This document shows positions 45,028 through 53,610 of a DNA stretch of 64,000 nt, in pieces; the first letter of the stretch is position 1, and each line of letters starts with the position of its first letter. Under the pieces are notes generated by a model. It ran no database searches. It saw nothing but the letters and a program-made list of their open reading frames with translations, and had not been told where the DNA came from. A program made the translations under genes and the position numbers. This DNA is from Beduini massiliensis (lineage in GTDB: Bacteria; Bacillota_I; Bacilli_A; Erysipelotrichales; Coprobacillaceae): NCBI RefSeq assembly GCF_000829905.1, contig NZ_CDPP01000006.1, positions 682,001-746,000 on the forward strand, given 5' to 3'.

Positions 45028-45870
45028 CTAGGGTAAAGGGGAAATATCCAACAATTGTGCCGCTTTGGCAAAATCTTCCTCTGTTGGACGATCGTGTTCG
45101 GCAATTTCACCTGCTTTTAATAATAAAGCCATTACTTCATTACTCCCCGTTTCTAAAGTTTTAAAGCAAGCTGCTGCCCAATAGAAAGAATCTTCATAAA
45201 ATTTACTGTCAATAATCCTTTGCTGCTCCAATGTATAGTCATACGCAATGTATTTTTGAATAGGAATCCATTCATGATCATTCCACTCTAAAAGCAGATA
45301 TTGAGCACGATTATCGCCAATCACACTCATTCCGACAGATCCGGGATTAATAATCATTCGGTCATCCTGTTTTAAAATAAATGGAGCATGTGTATGACCA
45401 ACGACTAAAAGCTTTTCTTCAAATCTTTCAAACCATTTAGAAAGTTGAGGATCATCTTTAAATAACCCCTGATAACAATCTTCCGGTGAACCATGAGCAA
45501 CTAAAATGGAATCAGCTCCCTCTAATTCGATTCTTTGACACAAAGGCATGGCTTTCATAAATTCAATGTCAATAGGTCTTAAATGTATACATGAATGATA
45601 GAGTGAACCATTCTTTGTTGAGGGTTTCCAATGGGCTTTTGGATTCAATAAATAGTCTTCACGATTTCCCTTTACAAAAACAGCAGAATAGTTCTTCTTT
45701 AATTCATAAATATAATCCAATGTAACTTCCGGTAAAGGATAATCGGTGACGTTGTCTCCTAAAAAAACCAATAAATCAATAGATTGGGATTGGATATCTT
45801 CTATACAGGCTTTAAGTGCTGTAATATTGGCATGGATATCACTTAATATTGCGATTTTATAATGTTTCAT
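45028..45870 (-). CDS. metallophosphoesterase (calcineurin-like)
   Basis: Product of 280 residues with the complete metallophosphoesterase set: ILSDIHAN (D-x-H), GDNVTDYP (G-D), KGNRED (G-N-R/H-E), VAHGSP and VGHTHAPF (G-H-x-H). It is a cytoplasmic two-metal phosphodiesterase or phosphatase, most like YfcE/Icc-type enzymes. The natural substrate is unknown. ATG 45870 is taken because AGGAGG lies 7 bases upstream; the ATG at 45876 would leave only one base. It is the outermost gene of the minus-strand insert before mnmE. Confidence 0.88.
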   Translation of the reverse strand: MKHYKIAILSDIHANITALKACIEDIQSQSIDLLVFLGDNVTDYPLPEVTLDYIYELKKNYSAVFVKGNREDYLLNPKAHWKPSTKNGSLYHSCIHLRPIDIEFMKAMPLCQRIELEGADSILVAHGSPEDCYQGLFKDDPQLSKWFERFEEKLLVVGHTHAPFILKQDDRMIINPGSVGMSVIGDNRAQYLLLEWNDHEWIPIQKYIAYDYTLEQQRIIDSKFYEDSFYWAAACFKTLETGSNEVMALLLKAGEIAEHDRPTEEDFAKAAQLLDISPLP

Positions 45871-46017
45871 TCTCATTCCTCCTATTCATATTATACAATA
45901 GTTGAGAATTAAAAACTTTATAATCTCTTTCTATCTTTAGTATAACATCATATTAATAATATTCAATAAATTATTAATATTATTTATATGTAGAATTATA
46001 TAAAAGGTTAAAATACT

Positions 46018-46045
46018 TTGTAAAAAAGGATGTTTCGGTTATAAT
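46018..46045 (+). promoter_or_regulatory. promoter of mnmE
   Basis: TTGTAA, 16-base spacer, TATAAT, 23 bases before the mnmE start. Confidence 0.65.
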
Positions 46046-46068
46046 CTAAAGCAAGGAGTGATACAAAC

Positions 46069-47403
46069 ATGTTAGAAGATACAATTGCCGCCATTGCGAC
46101 GGGTAGAAATGAAGCCGCTATTTCGATTATTCGATTAAGTGGTCCCCATGTCTTTGATGTAATGAAAAGAATATTTAAAAAAGATCTGACTAAAGTTAAA
46201 AGCCATACAATTCATTATGGATATATCCGTGACAATGAAGAAATTATCGATGAGGTGCTGGTAAATGTATATCATGGTGAAAGAACGTTTACCGGAGAAA
46301 ATATGGTGGAAATTAACTGTCATGGCGGGATTTTTATCACAAATCGTGTCTTGGAAACATGTGTTAAATATGGTGCTCGTTTGGCGAATCCGGGAGAATT
46401 TAGTGAACGTGCTTATTTGAATGGACGGATTGATCTTGCTCAGGCGGAATCGATTGCCGATTTGATTAGTGCAAAAACAAAGAATGCCAGTCAATTAGCG
46501 TTGAATGGCATTCAGGGAAAAATTTCTTTATTAATCAAGGATCTAAAAGAAGATTTGATTCAGATTATTACTCAGATTGAAGTCAATATTGATTATCCGG
46601 AATATGATTCAATAGAAGAATTGACTGCTGAATCCCTTTTGCCATTAAGTGCGGAGTTCATGAATAAAATTAATAAAATATTAGAGAATGCCCGCAGCGG
46701 TAAATTGATTCGTGAAGGGATTGCTACGGTGATCATCGGTAAACCAAATGTTGGAAAGTCCAGTTTATTAAATGCCTTGTTAGAGGAAGAAAAAGCAATT
46801 GTTACCGATATTGCCGGAACGACACGCGACATTGTAGAAGGAAGTATCAATCTTGGGGGTATTGTTTTGAATATGATCGATACTGCCGGAATTCGTGATA
46901 CAGAAGATATCGTTGAGAAAATAGGTGTAGAAAAATCTAAGGCAATGCTTTCAAAAGCAGATCTTGTCTTACTCGTATTGGACGGATCACGGCCATTGGA
47001 AAAAGAAGATCAACAATTACTTAACCTGACACAATCGATGAATCGAATTCTTGTTGTGAATAAGAAAGATCAAGGGGTCCATATTGATATAGAGGGCATC
47101 CAAATCAGCGCTAAAAATTTAGAAATCGAAGCTTTGGAAGAAGAAATAAAAAAAGTCTTCCAACTGGGAAAACTCTCTTCACAAGAAGATATTTATATCT
47201 CAAATATCCGTCATATCACTTTATTGGAAAGTGCTAAACAAAGTGTTGAAAAAGCAATTGAAGCTATGAAGATGGGAATCCCTACAGATCTTATTGTGTT
47301 GGATCTTTATGATGCTTGGAAGGATTTAAAAGATATTTTAGGAGAAGAAGCAAAAGAAGATATGTTAGATGAACTGTTTAGTCGTTTCTGTATTGGGAAA
47401 TAA
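46069..47403 (+). CDS. mnmE: tRNA modification GTPase MnmE (TrmE)
   Basis: Product of 444 residues. The N-terminal folate-binding-like domain is LEDTIAAIATGRNEAAISIIRLSG. The helical domain is interrupted by the G domain with GKPNVGKSSLL (G1), DTAGIRDT (G3) and NKKD (G4), and the chain ends FCIGK, the conserved C-terminal Cys of MnmE. With MnmG it makes the 5-carboxymethylaminomethyl group on U34 of tRNAs. Here it is not followed by mnmG, and it is 3 kb from jag. GGAGTG lies 8 bases upstream. Confidence 0.96.
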   Translation: MLEDTIAAIATGRNEAAISIIRLSGPHVFDVMKRIFKKDLTKVKSHTIHYGYIRDNEEIIDEVLVNVYHGERTFTGENMVEINCHGGIFITNRVLETCVKYGARLANPGEFSERAYLNGRIDLAQAESIADLISAKTKNASQLALNGIQGKISLLIKDLKEDLIQIITQIEVNIDYPEYDSIEELTAESLLPLSAEFMNKINKILENARSGKLIREGIATVIIGKPNVGKSSLLNALLEEEKAIVTDIAGTTRDIVEGSINLGGIVLNMIDTAGIRDTEDIVEKIGVEKSKAMLSKADLVLLVLDGSRPLEKEDQQLLNLTQSMNRILVVNKKDQGVHIDIEGIQISAKNLEIEALEEEIKKVFQLGKLSSQEDIYISNIRHITLLESAKQSVEKAIEAMKMGIPTDLIVLDLYDAWKDLKDILGEEAKEDMLDELFSRFCIGK

Positions 47404-47418
47404 GGAAGAAGGAATAGA

Positions 47419-47661
47419 ATGAATAATAAAGAAATCAACAAAACCATTGCTGAACGTTATCAAAAATGGTCAAAAATAAATTTAAAAATCGGTTTAGTTG
47501 CTTTTGTTGTAAGTTTCATCATCATCGCATTAAATACAGGAGATTCAACATTAAGTTTTATTTCCTCTATTGGATTAGTGGTTTGTCTGTCTTGTTTAGT
47601 CGAGTATTTTGTATTAAAGGGAATGTGTGCTTATATGCTTAATCGCAAGGATAAGAAATAA
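47419..47661 (+). CDS. small membrane protein, two helices
   Basis: Product of 80 residues. An amphipathic N-terminus (MNNKEINKTIAERYQKWSK) precedes two hydrophobic helices (INLKIGLVAFVVSFIIIAL and FISSIGLVVCLSCLVEYFVL). No family is recognised. It follows mnmE by 15 bases, with GGAAGAAGGA upstream, and ends in a terminator, so it is co-transcribed with mnmE. Confidence 0.62.
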   Translation: MNNKEINKTIAERYQKWSKINLKIGLVAFVVSFIIIALNTGDSTLSFISSIGLVVCLSCLVEYFVLKGMCAYMLNRKDKK

Positions 47662-47665
47662 TATG

Positions 47666-47696
47666 AAGTTGTGATGTTTTATCACAACTTTTTTCT
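47666..47696 (+). terminator. terminator of mnmE operon
   Basis: AAGTTGTGAT and ATCACAACTT form a 10-bp stem around GTTTT, followed by a T run. Probably bidirectional. Confidence 0.85.
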
Positions 47697-47771
47697 TTCA
47701 ATATAACTAGGGTTTCAAGGAAATTCTGTTATTTCTGTATAAAAAAACAGCTTATAAAATAAACTGTTCAT

Positions 47772-48812
47772 TTATAAATCATCGACTAAAGCACTTGATT
47801 TTGCATAAGCACTTGATTTTGCTTCAAAGAAATCTGTTTTTATAAGATTGGCATTGCTATACTGATTTACCCATTTTGCAGATTCCGGTTCTTCTTTGTT
47901 TTCTTCATATAAAATTCCAAAACCCAAAGCATTGCTTCTTAAATTACCTAGATATTGGATATAATCGGCAATCATGTGGTGAGTAAGACCGGGAATACGA
48001 TCGCCGATCACATAATTACCCCAAGCAATTTCCTCTTCTACCCCTTGTTGAATCATTGCTCTGTATTCTTGAATATGTGCTTTCGTGAATAGTTCCGGTT
48101 CTTCGTTTTTCATTTCTAAAATCAATTGATGGAATAACCATAAATGTGTATTTTCATCACGATTAATATAACGTATTTCTTGAACCGAACCGGGCATTTT
48201 TCCATTACGGGCTAAGTTATAAAAAAACATAAAACCGGAATAAAAATAAATACCTTCTAAAATATAATTGGCAATCATTGTTTTAACTAGCTGATAAGTA
48301 TCTTTTTTCTCTTGAAATTCATTATATAAATCTCCGATAAAGCGATTACGATTTAATAAATGTTCATCATTTTTCCATTGATATAAAATCTCCTGTCGTT
48401 CTTCCGGAAGACAAATACTATCCAGCATATAACTGTAGCTTTGGGAATGGACGGCTTCTTGAAAAGCATGAATGGTTAAACATAAATTTATTTCATTAGC
48501 GGTGATATACTCTCCGATAGAAGGTAAGTTTGCTGTTTGAATACTATCCAGAAAAATCAAGAAAGAAAGAATTTTATTATAAGCTGTTCTTTCTTCTTTA
48601 CTTAATAGACGATAATCTTTGATATCCTGATTTAAGTTGATTTCTTCGGGAATCCAAAAGTTATTCATTGCCTGACGATACCAAGAGGAAACAAACGGAT
48701 ATTTAAGATGATTAAAGTCATTTAAATTGGTTGTATTCCCATTAACTAAACGTCTTTTTTCAACTTCGATGTCTCCCCACTCATTAAATAATTTTTTCTT
48801 TTTCAATAACAT
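47772..48812 (-). CDS. nrdB: class I ribonucleotide reductase, small subunit
   Basis: Product of 346 residues. Di-metal ligands are present: FLDSIQT (Asp), AFQEAVHSQSYSYM (Glu-x2-His, with the radical tyrosine seven residues after the Glu), YILEGIYFYSG (Glu) and NRDENTHLWLF (Glu-x2-His). It builds the tyrosyl radical used by NrdA to reduce ribonucleotides. ATG 48812 is taken (GGAGGAAGA 5 bases upstream); upstream codons run into nrdA. The C-terminal tail, which docks in the large subunit, contains a tandem 6-residue repeat AKSSAY-AKSSAL from an exact 15-base repeat at 47790-47804 and 47808-47822. Confidence 0.94.
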   Translation of the reverse strand: MLLKKKKLFNEWGDIEVEKRRLVNGNTTNLNDFNHLKYPFVSSWYRQAMNNFWIPEEINLNQDIKDYRLLSKEERTAYNKILSFLIFLDSIQTANLPSIGEYITANEINLCLTIHAFQEAVHSQSYSYMLDSICLPEERQEILYQWKNDEHLLNRNRFIGDLYNEFQEKKDTYQLVKTMIANYILEGIYFYSGFMFFYNLARNGKMPGSVQEIRYINRDENTHLWLFHQLILEMKNEEPELFTKAHIQEYRAMIQQGVEEEIAWGNYVIGDRIPGLTHHMIADYIQYLGNLRSNALGFGILYEENKEEPESAKWVNQYSNANLIKTDFFEAKSSAYAKSSALVDDL

Positions 48813-48822
48813 ATTCTTCCTC

Positions 48823-51183
48823 CTATGCACTGCATGAATCGCATTCTTCCACTTCAAGGGATTGACTGCGAACATAATAAATTGTTTTCACTCCGTTTTC
48901 AAAAGCGGAAATATAAAGATTTAATAATTTTCTAAGAGTAAACTCGTTAGTGATATATAAGTTAACGGATTGTGACTGATCGATATGACGCTGACGAATC
49001 CCGGCTGAACGAATGACCCATTCTTGATCAATTAAATGGGCAGCCTTATAATACCAGAAGTTTTCCATCGTTAGATCAGGTGCAACACGAGCAATCATAC
49101 TGCCTTTTTTTTCTTCTAAGAAAAAACGTTTCATCACCGGATCGACTGCTGCGGTGGTTCCGGAAATGATGGAAGTGGAACTGGTTGGTGCAATTGCCAA
49201 CAAGTAGCCATTTCTTAAACCGTATTGATGTATTTGCTTTTGTAGCAGTTTCCATTTTTCTGTTGTATAATGACGTTTTAAAAAGTAGTTGCCATTATCC
49301 CAGTCTGACCCTTTAAATAAAGAATAAGCACCCTTCTCTTTCGCTAAGAGGAAACTGGCTTCGATTGTATAATAATTGATTTTTTCAAATAACTGATCAC
49401 TGAAAGTTAAATGTGCTTCGGATTCAAACGCAATCTTTTGTTTCGCTAAAAGATGATGATAGCCACTAACTCCTAAACCAATTGCACGATATTTTTGATT
49501 AGTAATCGAAGCATTGGGAATTGGATAGAAATTCAAATCAATCACATTATCTAAAGCACGAATTGTAGTATGAATGGTCTTTTGCAGTTCATGATCATCT
49601 TGAATATTCAAATGACCTAAAGATAGTGAAGCAAGGTTACATACGACAAAATCTCCCGGTTTACTCTTTTCAACAATAATCTCTTCTCCATTAACAATCA
49701 GCGTTTCTTTTTCATAATATTGTGTTTCAGACATATTCTGTGCAATTTCGGTACAAAGATTTGAGCAGTAAATTATGCCTTGATGTCCGTTGGGATTAAA
49801 ATGATTTACAATGTCCCGATTAAAAGTAAAGGGGGTTCCTGTTTCTACTGCTGATTTTAAAATGAGACGAACAAGATCTTTCAATAAAATTTCTCGTTTT
49901 GAAAGCTTGGGATCATGGATACAATCAAAATAGCGCTTTTCCCATTCTGAACCATAGTAGTCTTCTAAAGCATATCCTTTCTCCATTAGTATTTCATGTG
50001 GGCACATGAGATACCATGTTTGATTTAAGTCTTCTTTTGCCATTTTCCAAAATAAATCAGGGTAACATACCGCAGGAAAAATATCATGTGCTTTTAAACG
50101 GTCATCTCCATTATTCGTACGTATTTGTAAAAACTCGGGCAGATCTTTATGCCAAGCATCTAAATAGACCGCTGCCGCCCCTTGTCTGACTCCTAATTGA
50201 TCAACGGCTACTGCTGTATCATTGACGAGTTTCAGCCAACGGATCACACCTCCGGCACAACCGGAAAAACCGCGAATGTCAGACCCAATCGCTCTGACTT
50301 TACCAAAATACATGCCCATACCGCCGCCATATTTCGATATTTGAGCAAAGTTATCGATGCTTTTATAAATCCCGGTCAAGGAATCCGGTACTGTATCTAT
50401 AAAGCATGAAGACAACTGATGCAATGGTTTTCTGGCATTGGCTAAGGTAGGTGTCGCCATCGTTATTTTTAATTGACTTAACAAATCATAAAAATCCTTT
50501 ATAAAAGGCAAGCGATCTTTTTCGTTCATTCCGATATGCATGGCAATGATCATAAACATCTCTTGAACATTCTCCAATACTCGATGCTGATGGTCGGCTA
50601 TGAGATAACGTTTGATCAGGAGTTCTAAACCGCTGTAGGTCAATAAATGCGTTCTTTCCGGTTTTAAATACCCTTCTAAGAGCTTTATCTCTTCTTGAGT
50701 ATAATGTGCTAATAAATATTCTCCATATAAGCCAAGCTGCGTAAGTTTTTGAATCTTGCTGTAGAGATCTTGAATCTGATACTGTCTTGTGTTCTCTTTG
50801 ATTTGCTGATCCAATTTTAAAGCCAAGAGATTTGAAGCAATAAATTCCCATTTAGGGGCTTCTTGACCGATTAATTCCACAGCGGATTTTATCAGCATAT
50901 CTAAGATTTGGTTTGGATCGGCTGTCTTGCTGACAAAACTTTCAAATTTATCATATAAATATTGAATAGAATAAATATCTTCATTATAGCGTAAGGTTAT
51001 TTCTTTAATGACAGATAAACATGATTCAGATAAAGAATAGCTTTCAAACTGATGCATAATTTCTTGCTGCTGTGTCAAATAAACGTCCAATTGATCTAAA
51101 CTGAATGTATTCTGACAATGTTTAAATAAGCTAGGCTCGATTGTTTTTTGTAAGTAATTTTCTAATAATGTAATCATATTCAT
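48823..51183 (-). CDS. nrdA: class I ribonucleotide reductase, large subunit
   Basis: Product of 786 residues. It has the substrate-site cysteine LSSCFID, the thiyl loop NLCTEIAQ, the partner cysteine VVCNLASLSL, the loop GYHHLLAKQKIAF and a C-terminal CDSC pair for electron transfer. The first about 90 residues do not look like an ATP-cone, so overall-activity control by ATP/dATP may be absent. It is the first gene of nrdA-nrdB, 10 bases upstream of nrdB, behind a TTGTCT-17-TAAAGT promoter. Confidence 0.94.
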   Translation of the reverse strand: MNMITLLENYLQKTIEPSLFKHCQNTFSLDQLDVYLTQQQEIMHQFESYSLSESCLSVIKEITLRYNEDIYSIQYLYDKFESFVSKTADPNQILDMLIKSAVELIGQEAPKWEFIASNLLALKLDQQIKENTRQYQIQDLYSKIQKLTQLGLYGEYLLAHYTQEEIKLLEGYLKPERTHLLTYSGLELLIKRYLIADHQHRVLENVQEMFMIIAMHIGMNEKDRLPFIKDFYDLLSQLKITMATPTLANARKPLHQLSSCFIDTVPDSLTGIYKSIDNFAQISKYGGGMGMYFGKVRAIGSDIRGFSGCAGGVIRWLKLVNDTAVAVDQLGVRQGAAAVYLDAWHKDLPEFLQIRTNNGDDRLKAHDIFPAVCYPDLFWKMAKEDLNQTWYLMCPHEILMEKGYALEDYYGSEWEKRYFDCIHDPKLSKREILLKDLVRLILKSAVETGTPFTFNRDIVNHFNPNGHQGIIYCSNLCTEIAQNMSETQYYEKETLIVNGEEIIVEKSKPGDFVVCNLASLSLGHLNIQDDHELQKTIHTTIRALDNVIDLNFYPIPNASITNQKYRAIGLGVSGYHHLLAKQKIAFESEAHLTFSDQLFEKINYYTIEASFLLAKEKGAYSLFKGSDWDNGNYFLKRHYTTEKWKLLQKQIHQYGLRNGYLLAIAPTSSTSIISGTTAAVDPVMKRFFLEEKKGSMIARVAPDLTMENFWYYKAAHLIDQEWVIRSAGIRQRHIDQSQSVNLYITNEFTLRKLLNLYISAFENGVKTIYYVRSQSLEVEECDSCSA

Positions 51184-51221
51184 AATGTCAAAGTCTCCCT
51201 TATTGTTGTTAGTTTATTTTA

Positions 51222-51250
51222 ACTTTACCATGTTTGAAATATATAGACAA
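51222..51250 (-). promoter_or_regulatory. promoter of nrdA
   Basis: Minus strand TTGTCT, 17-base spacer, TAAAGT, 39 bases before the ATG. The 8-bp inverted repeat ATATGAAC...GTTCATAT (51254-51278) lies just upstream of the -35, a position suited to an activator or shared with the divergent gene. Confidence 0.6.
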
Positions 51251-51332
51251 ATGATATGAACTAATAATCGGTTCATATTTTATTCAAAGTGAAATTGTAT
51301 TATAATGAATGAAATTGAAAAGAGGAATCTTC

Positions 51333-52592
51333 ATGAAAAATATAAAATCAGCATTTATATTTATAACTATCATTACATTATTCACTTTTGTTTTTCTTCA
51401 ATACAAATGGCAAACATTTAAAGTTATTCAAAAAACGGATGTTGAAGTAAAAACTTCGGATGATCGATTAGAAAATATTGCCGGGCTTTGGTTTGATCAG
51501 TATACAGAACAGTTTAAAGATTGGTTTACCCCTTTTTCTTATAAGATAAAAGAGGCACGTATTGAAAATATCGAACTTTTAGATTCAAAAAACGGTTATG
51601 TTCAAGTCGATTATGCGTATTTACCATTCTCTGCTAATGAACAGTTGATATTTCATCATGATGGCTTGATGCAAAGTGAGGATGGTTGGTATAAACAGCA
51701 GGTGGTATTAAAATTTGAAAAAACGACAAAGGGCTATCAAGCTGTGGAATCAATGCGTCCAGTTAATTATCAGATTCAAACAGATCCTAATATTATGACA
51801 GAAGGGAAAAAACCAACACAATATGCCATCGATCAAGATAATGATTATACGATTTTCGATCATAAATTATGGGTCACTTATGATCATGGGGAAAGTTTTT
51901 CTGAAGTACCGATAGAATATGAAAAAGTTACTTATGATCCGAATTATTCCTATGCTGAAACAATTCCTATTGGAAGTTATATTATCGAAGAAGATTATAC
52001 AGCTTTCTTATATGTAGATCATGGAAGTTTAGAGCTTATTTATTCTTATGATCAAGGAAAAAATTGGGAAACGACAACGATTGCTTCAAATGAACATTAT
52101 TATTTAAGAGCACGTTTCCTATCTAGGACAGATAATCAATTTTATGTTCTGTTCTCTACCGATAAAGCAATGTCAGCAGAAAGTCATAGTTTAATGAAAA
52201 GTACGGATGGCATTCATTTTGAATCCGTAGATTATCAAGACCCACAGCAGCGAGCAATGACCTATGCTTTCTTTAGTGAAGATAATATAGGTTATGTTGC
52301 TTATCGCAATAACAGCAGTCAAGGCAATCTATCGTTTTATCGAACAGAAGACGGTGGTCATACTTTTACTCCTTTAACATTTGAATTAAAAGAAGTAATG
52401 ATTATGGGAGAGAGCTTTACCCCATACATTCAGGTAGATCGAATTTATAAAGAAGACGGGCTTATTCATCTTATTGTCGGGCAAGGTGAAAATGGCGATT
52501 ATGGTTATAACAGTGCCCATTATACAAGCAGTGACGGAGTTCATTTTACATTCGCAGAAGAAGTGGATGACCGCCCTGCTTTAGCCGGTTAG
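51333..52592 (+). CDS. membrane-anchored Asp-box repeat protein
   Basis: Product of 419 residues. An N-terminal signal anchor (KSAFIFITIITLFTFVFLQYKW) leaves the rest outside the cell. The outer part holds repeated Asp-box-like segments: TYDHGESFSEV, SYDQGKNWETT, STDGIHFESV, RTEDGGHTFTP and SSDGVHFTFAE. Such repeats mark beta-propeller blades of the sialidase or VPS10 style, though no catalytic set is visible. ATG 51333 is used since GAGGA lies 5 bases upstream. It precedes a small membrane protein. Function unknown; sialidase activity is not supported. Confidence 0.78.
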   Translation: MKNIKSAFIFITIITLFTFVFLQYKWQTFKVIQKTDVEVKTSDDRLENIAGLWFDQYTEQFKDWFTPFSYKIKEARIENIELLDSKNGYVQVDYAYLPFSANEQLIFHHDGLMQSEDGWYKQQVVLKFEKTTKGYQAVESMRPVNYQIQTDPNIMTEGKKPTQYAIDQDNDYTIFDHKLWVTYDHGESFSEVPIEYEKVTYDPNYSYAETIPIGSYIIEEDYTAFLYVDHGSLELIYSYDQGKNWETTTIASNEHYYLRARFLSRTDNQFYVLFSTDKAMSAESHSLMKSTDGIHFESVDYQDPQQRAMTYAFFSEDNIGYVAYRNNSSQGNLSFYRTEDGGHTFTPLTFELKEVMIMGESFTPYIQVDRIYKEDGLIHLIVGQGENGDYGYNSAHYTSSDGVHFTFAEEVDDRPALAG

Positions 52593-52602
52593 GAGGTATA
52601 AA

Positions 52603-52812
52603 ATGGAAACGATAAAAAGAATCATACTTACACTTTTAGCAGTCGTTTTTGGATTGTTATTTACTAGCTCGTTTACATTGGCATTTGTCTATCATGATAA
52701 ACATTTAGGTATTCGTTTTGCCTGTATTGGCTTTATCATTCTTTGTTTATATTTTATTGTATGGTTTGGAAGTGATCTCTATCATTATTTTAAAAACAGA
52801 AAACAAATCTAA
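52603..52812 (+). CDS. small membrane protein, two helices
   Basis: Product of 69 residues with two hydrophobic helices (IILTLLAVVFGLLFTSSFTLAFV and FACIGFIILCLYFIVWFG). It starts 10 bases after the Asp-box gene with AGGAGG 8 bases upstream, so the two are an operon. Possibly a membrane partner of the Asp-box protein; nothing else supports this. Confidence 0.6.
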   Translation: METIKRIILTLLAVVFGLLFTSSFTLAFVYHDKHLGIRFACIGFIILCLYFIVWFGSDLYHYFKNRKQI

Positions 52813-52850
52813 GATTTTATAGAAAATCGAAAGATATATAGGGAAACATA

Positions 52851-52879
52851 TTGTTATTTTAAGGAATGTGTGCTATATT
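52851..52879 (+). promoter_or_regulatory. promoter of lysine operon
   Basis: TTGTTA, 17-base spacer, TATATT, placed just before the lysine riboswitch. Confidence 0.65.
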
Positions 52880-52887
52880 GAAAAAAA

Positions 52888-53053
52888 TTGATAGAGGTGC
52901 ATTGTGTTATTAAACTTATTAGTGGATGCAAACAGAATAAGTGTAGGAGCCATTGCCGAAGAAGCAGATGATTGCATGAATCTGATTTCTGGGATTATAG
53001 AGAATATCTGTAAGACTGTCATTATCCTATATTTGATAATGTTGTGCTATCAT
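52888..53053 (+). promoter_or_regulatory. lysine riboswitch (L box)
   Basis: The leader has the lysine-aptamer landmarks in order: GATAGAGGTGC at the start (P1), a GTGTAGGAGCC segment, TTGCCGAAG, TCTGGGA, GACTGTCATTA and the closing TTGTGCTATC that pairs with the start. A terminator follows. The downstream genes are lysine biosynthetic, as expected for a riboswitch that turns them off when lysine is high. A short reading frame through this RNA (52904-53086) is not a gene. Confidence 0.93.
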
Positions 53054-53075
53054 TGGTCAATATGGTCTATCATCT

Positions 53076-53105
53076 TGTCGCAATGAAACACATGCGACAT
53101 TTTTA
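53076..53105 (+). terminator. terminator of the lysine riboswitch
   Basis: TGTCGCA and TGCGACA form the stem with a 10-base loop, followed by five T. It is the expression platform of the lysine leader. Confidence 0.85.
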
Positions 53106-53130
53106 ATTGGGAACAAAAAAGGAGGATTCC

Positions 53131-53598
53131 ATGATGGAAAAAGCAATAAGTAAAATTACAGTATTAGAAGACATCATTCAAGTAAAATTAGGAAAAGTAC
53201 ATAAAAATTCTACGTTTATCGCCGATATCTTTAATATTATTGCTTCAAAAAACGTAGATATTGATATGATCAGCCAAATTATGCTGGAAGATGAAGTAAA
53301 CTTACAAATCACCTGTGATCAGGATTCTCAAAAAGCATTAAACGAAGCATTAGAATTAATCAGAGATAAATATAAACAAATCGTAATTACTCAAGATCGC
53401 ATGGTTTCTAAAGTTCTGGTTGAAGGTGAAGGAATGCGTAATACACCGGGGGTCGCGGCAGGGGTTTTTAATATCTTTGCACGTGAGAATGTTTATATCC
53501 AGCAAGTTTCCACATCACTGACAAGCATTGATTTTTTAGTGAATAAAAAGGACTTGAGTGTTATTGTAGAGGCTATTAAGAAAGAATACGAATTATAA
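53131..53598 (+). CDS. stand-alone double ACT-domain protein (aspartokinase regulatory subunit type)
   Basis: Product of 155 residues made only of two ACT domains. The second reads MRNTPGVAAGVFNIFARENVYIQQVSTSLTSIDFLV, matching the ACT pair of aspartokinase (MR.TPGVAA..F). There is no kinase domain upstream; the gene starts right after the lysine riboswitch terminator, with GGAGG 5 bases before ATG 53131. In B. subtilis an equivalent beta subunit comes from an internal start in lysC, whereas here it is a separate gene. It probably binds lysine or threonine and regulates an aspartokinase encoded elsewhere. Confidence 0.85.
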   Translation: MMEKAISKITVLEDIIQVKLGKVHKNSTFIADIFNIIASKNVDIDMISQIMLEDEVNLQITCDQDSQKALNEALELIRDKYKQIVITQDRMVSKVLVEGEGMRNTPGVAAGVFNIFARENVYIQQVSTSLTSIDFLVNKKDLSVIVEAIKKEYEL

Positions 53599-53610
53599 GG
53601 AGAAATAGAG

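Noticed and set aside
52904-53086. 60-codon plus-strand reading frame before the lysine genes
   Set aside because: It lies wholly inside the lysine riboswitch and its terminator; no SD and no coding pattern.
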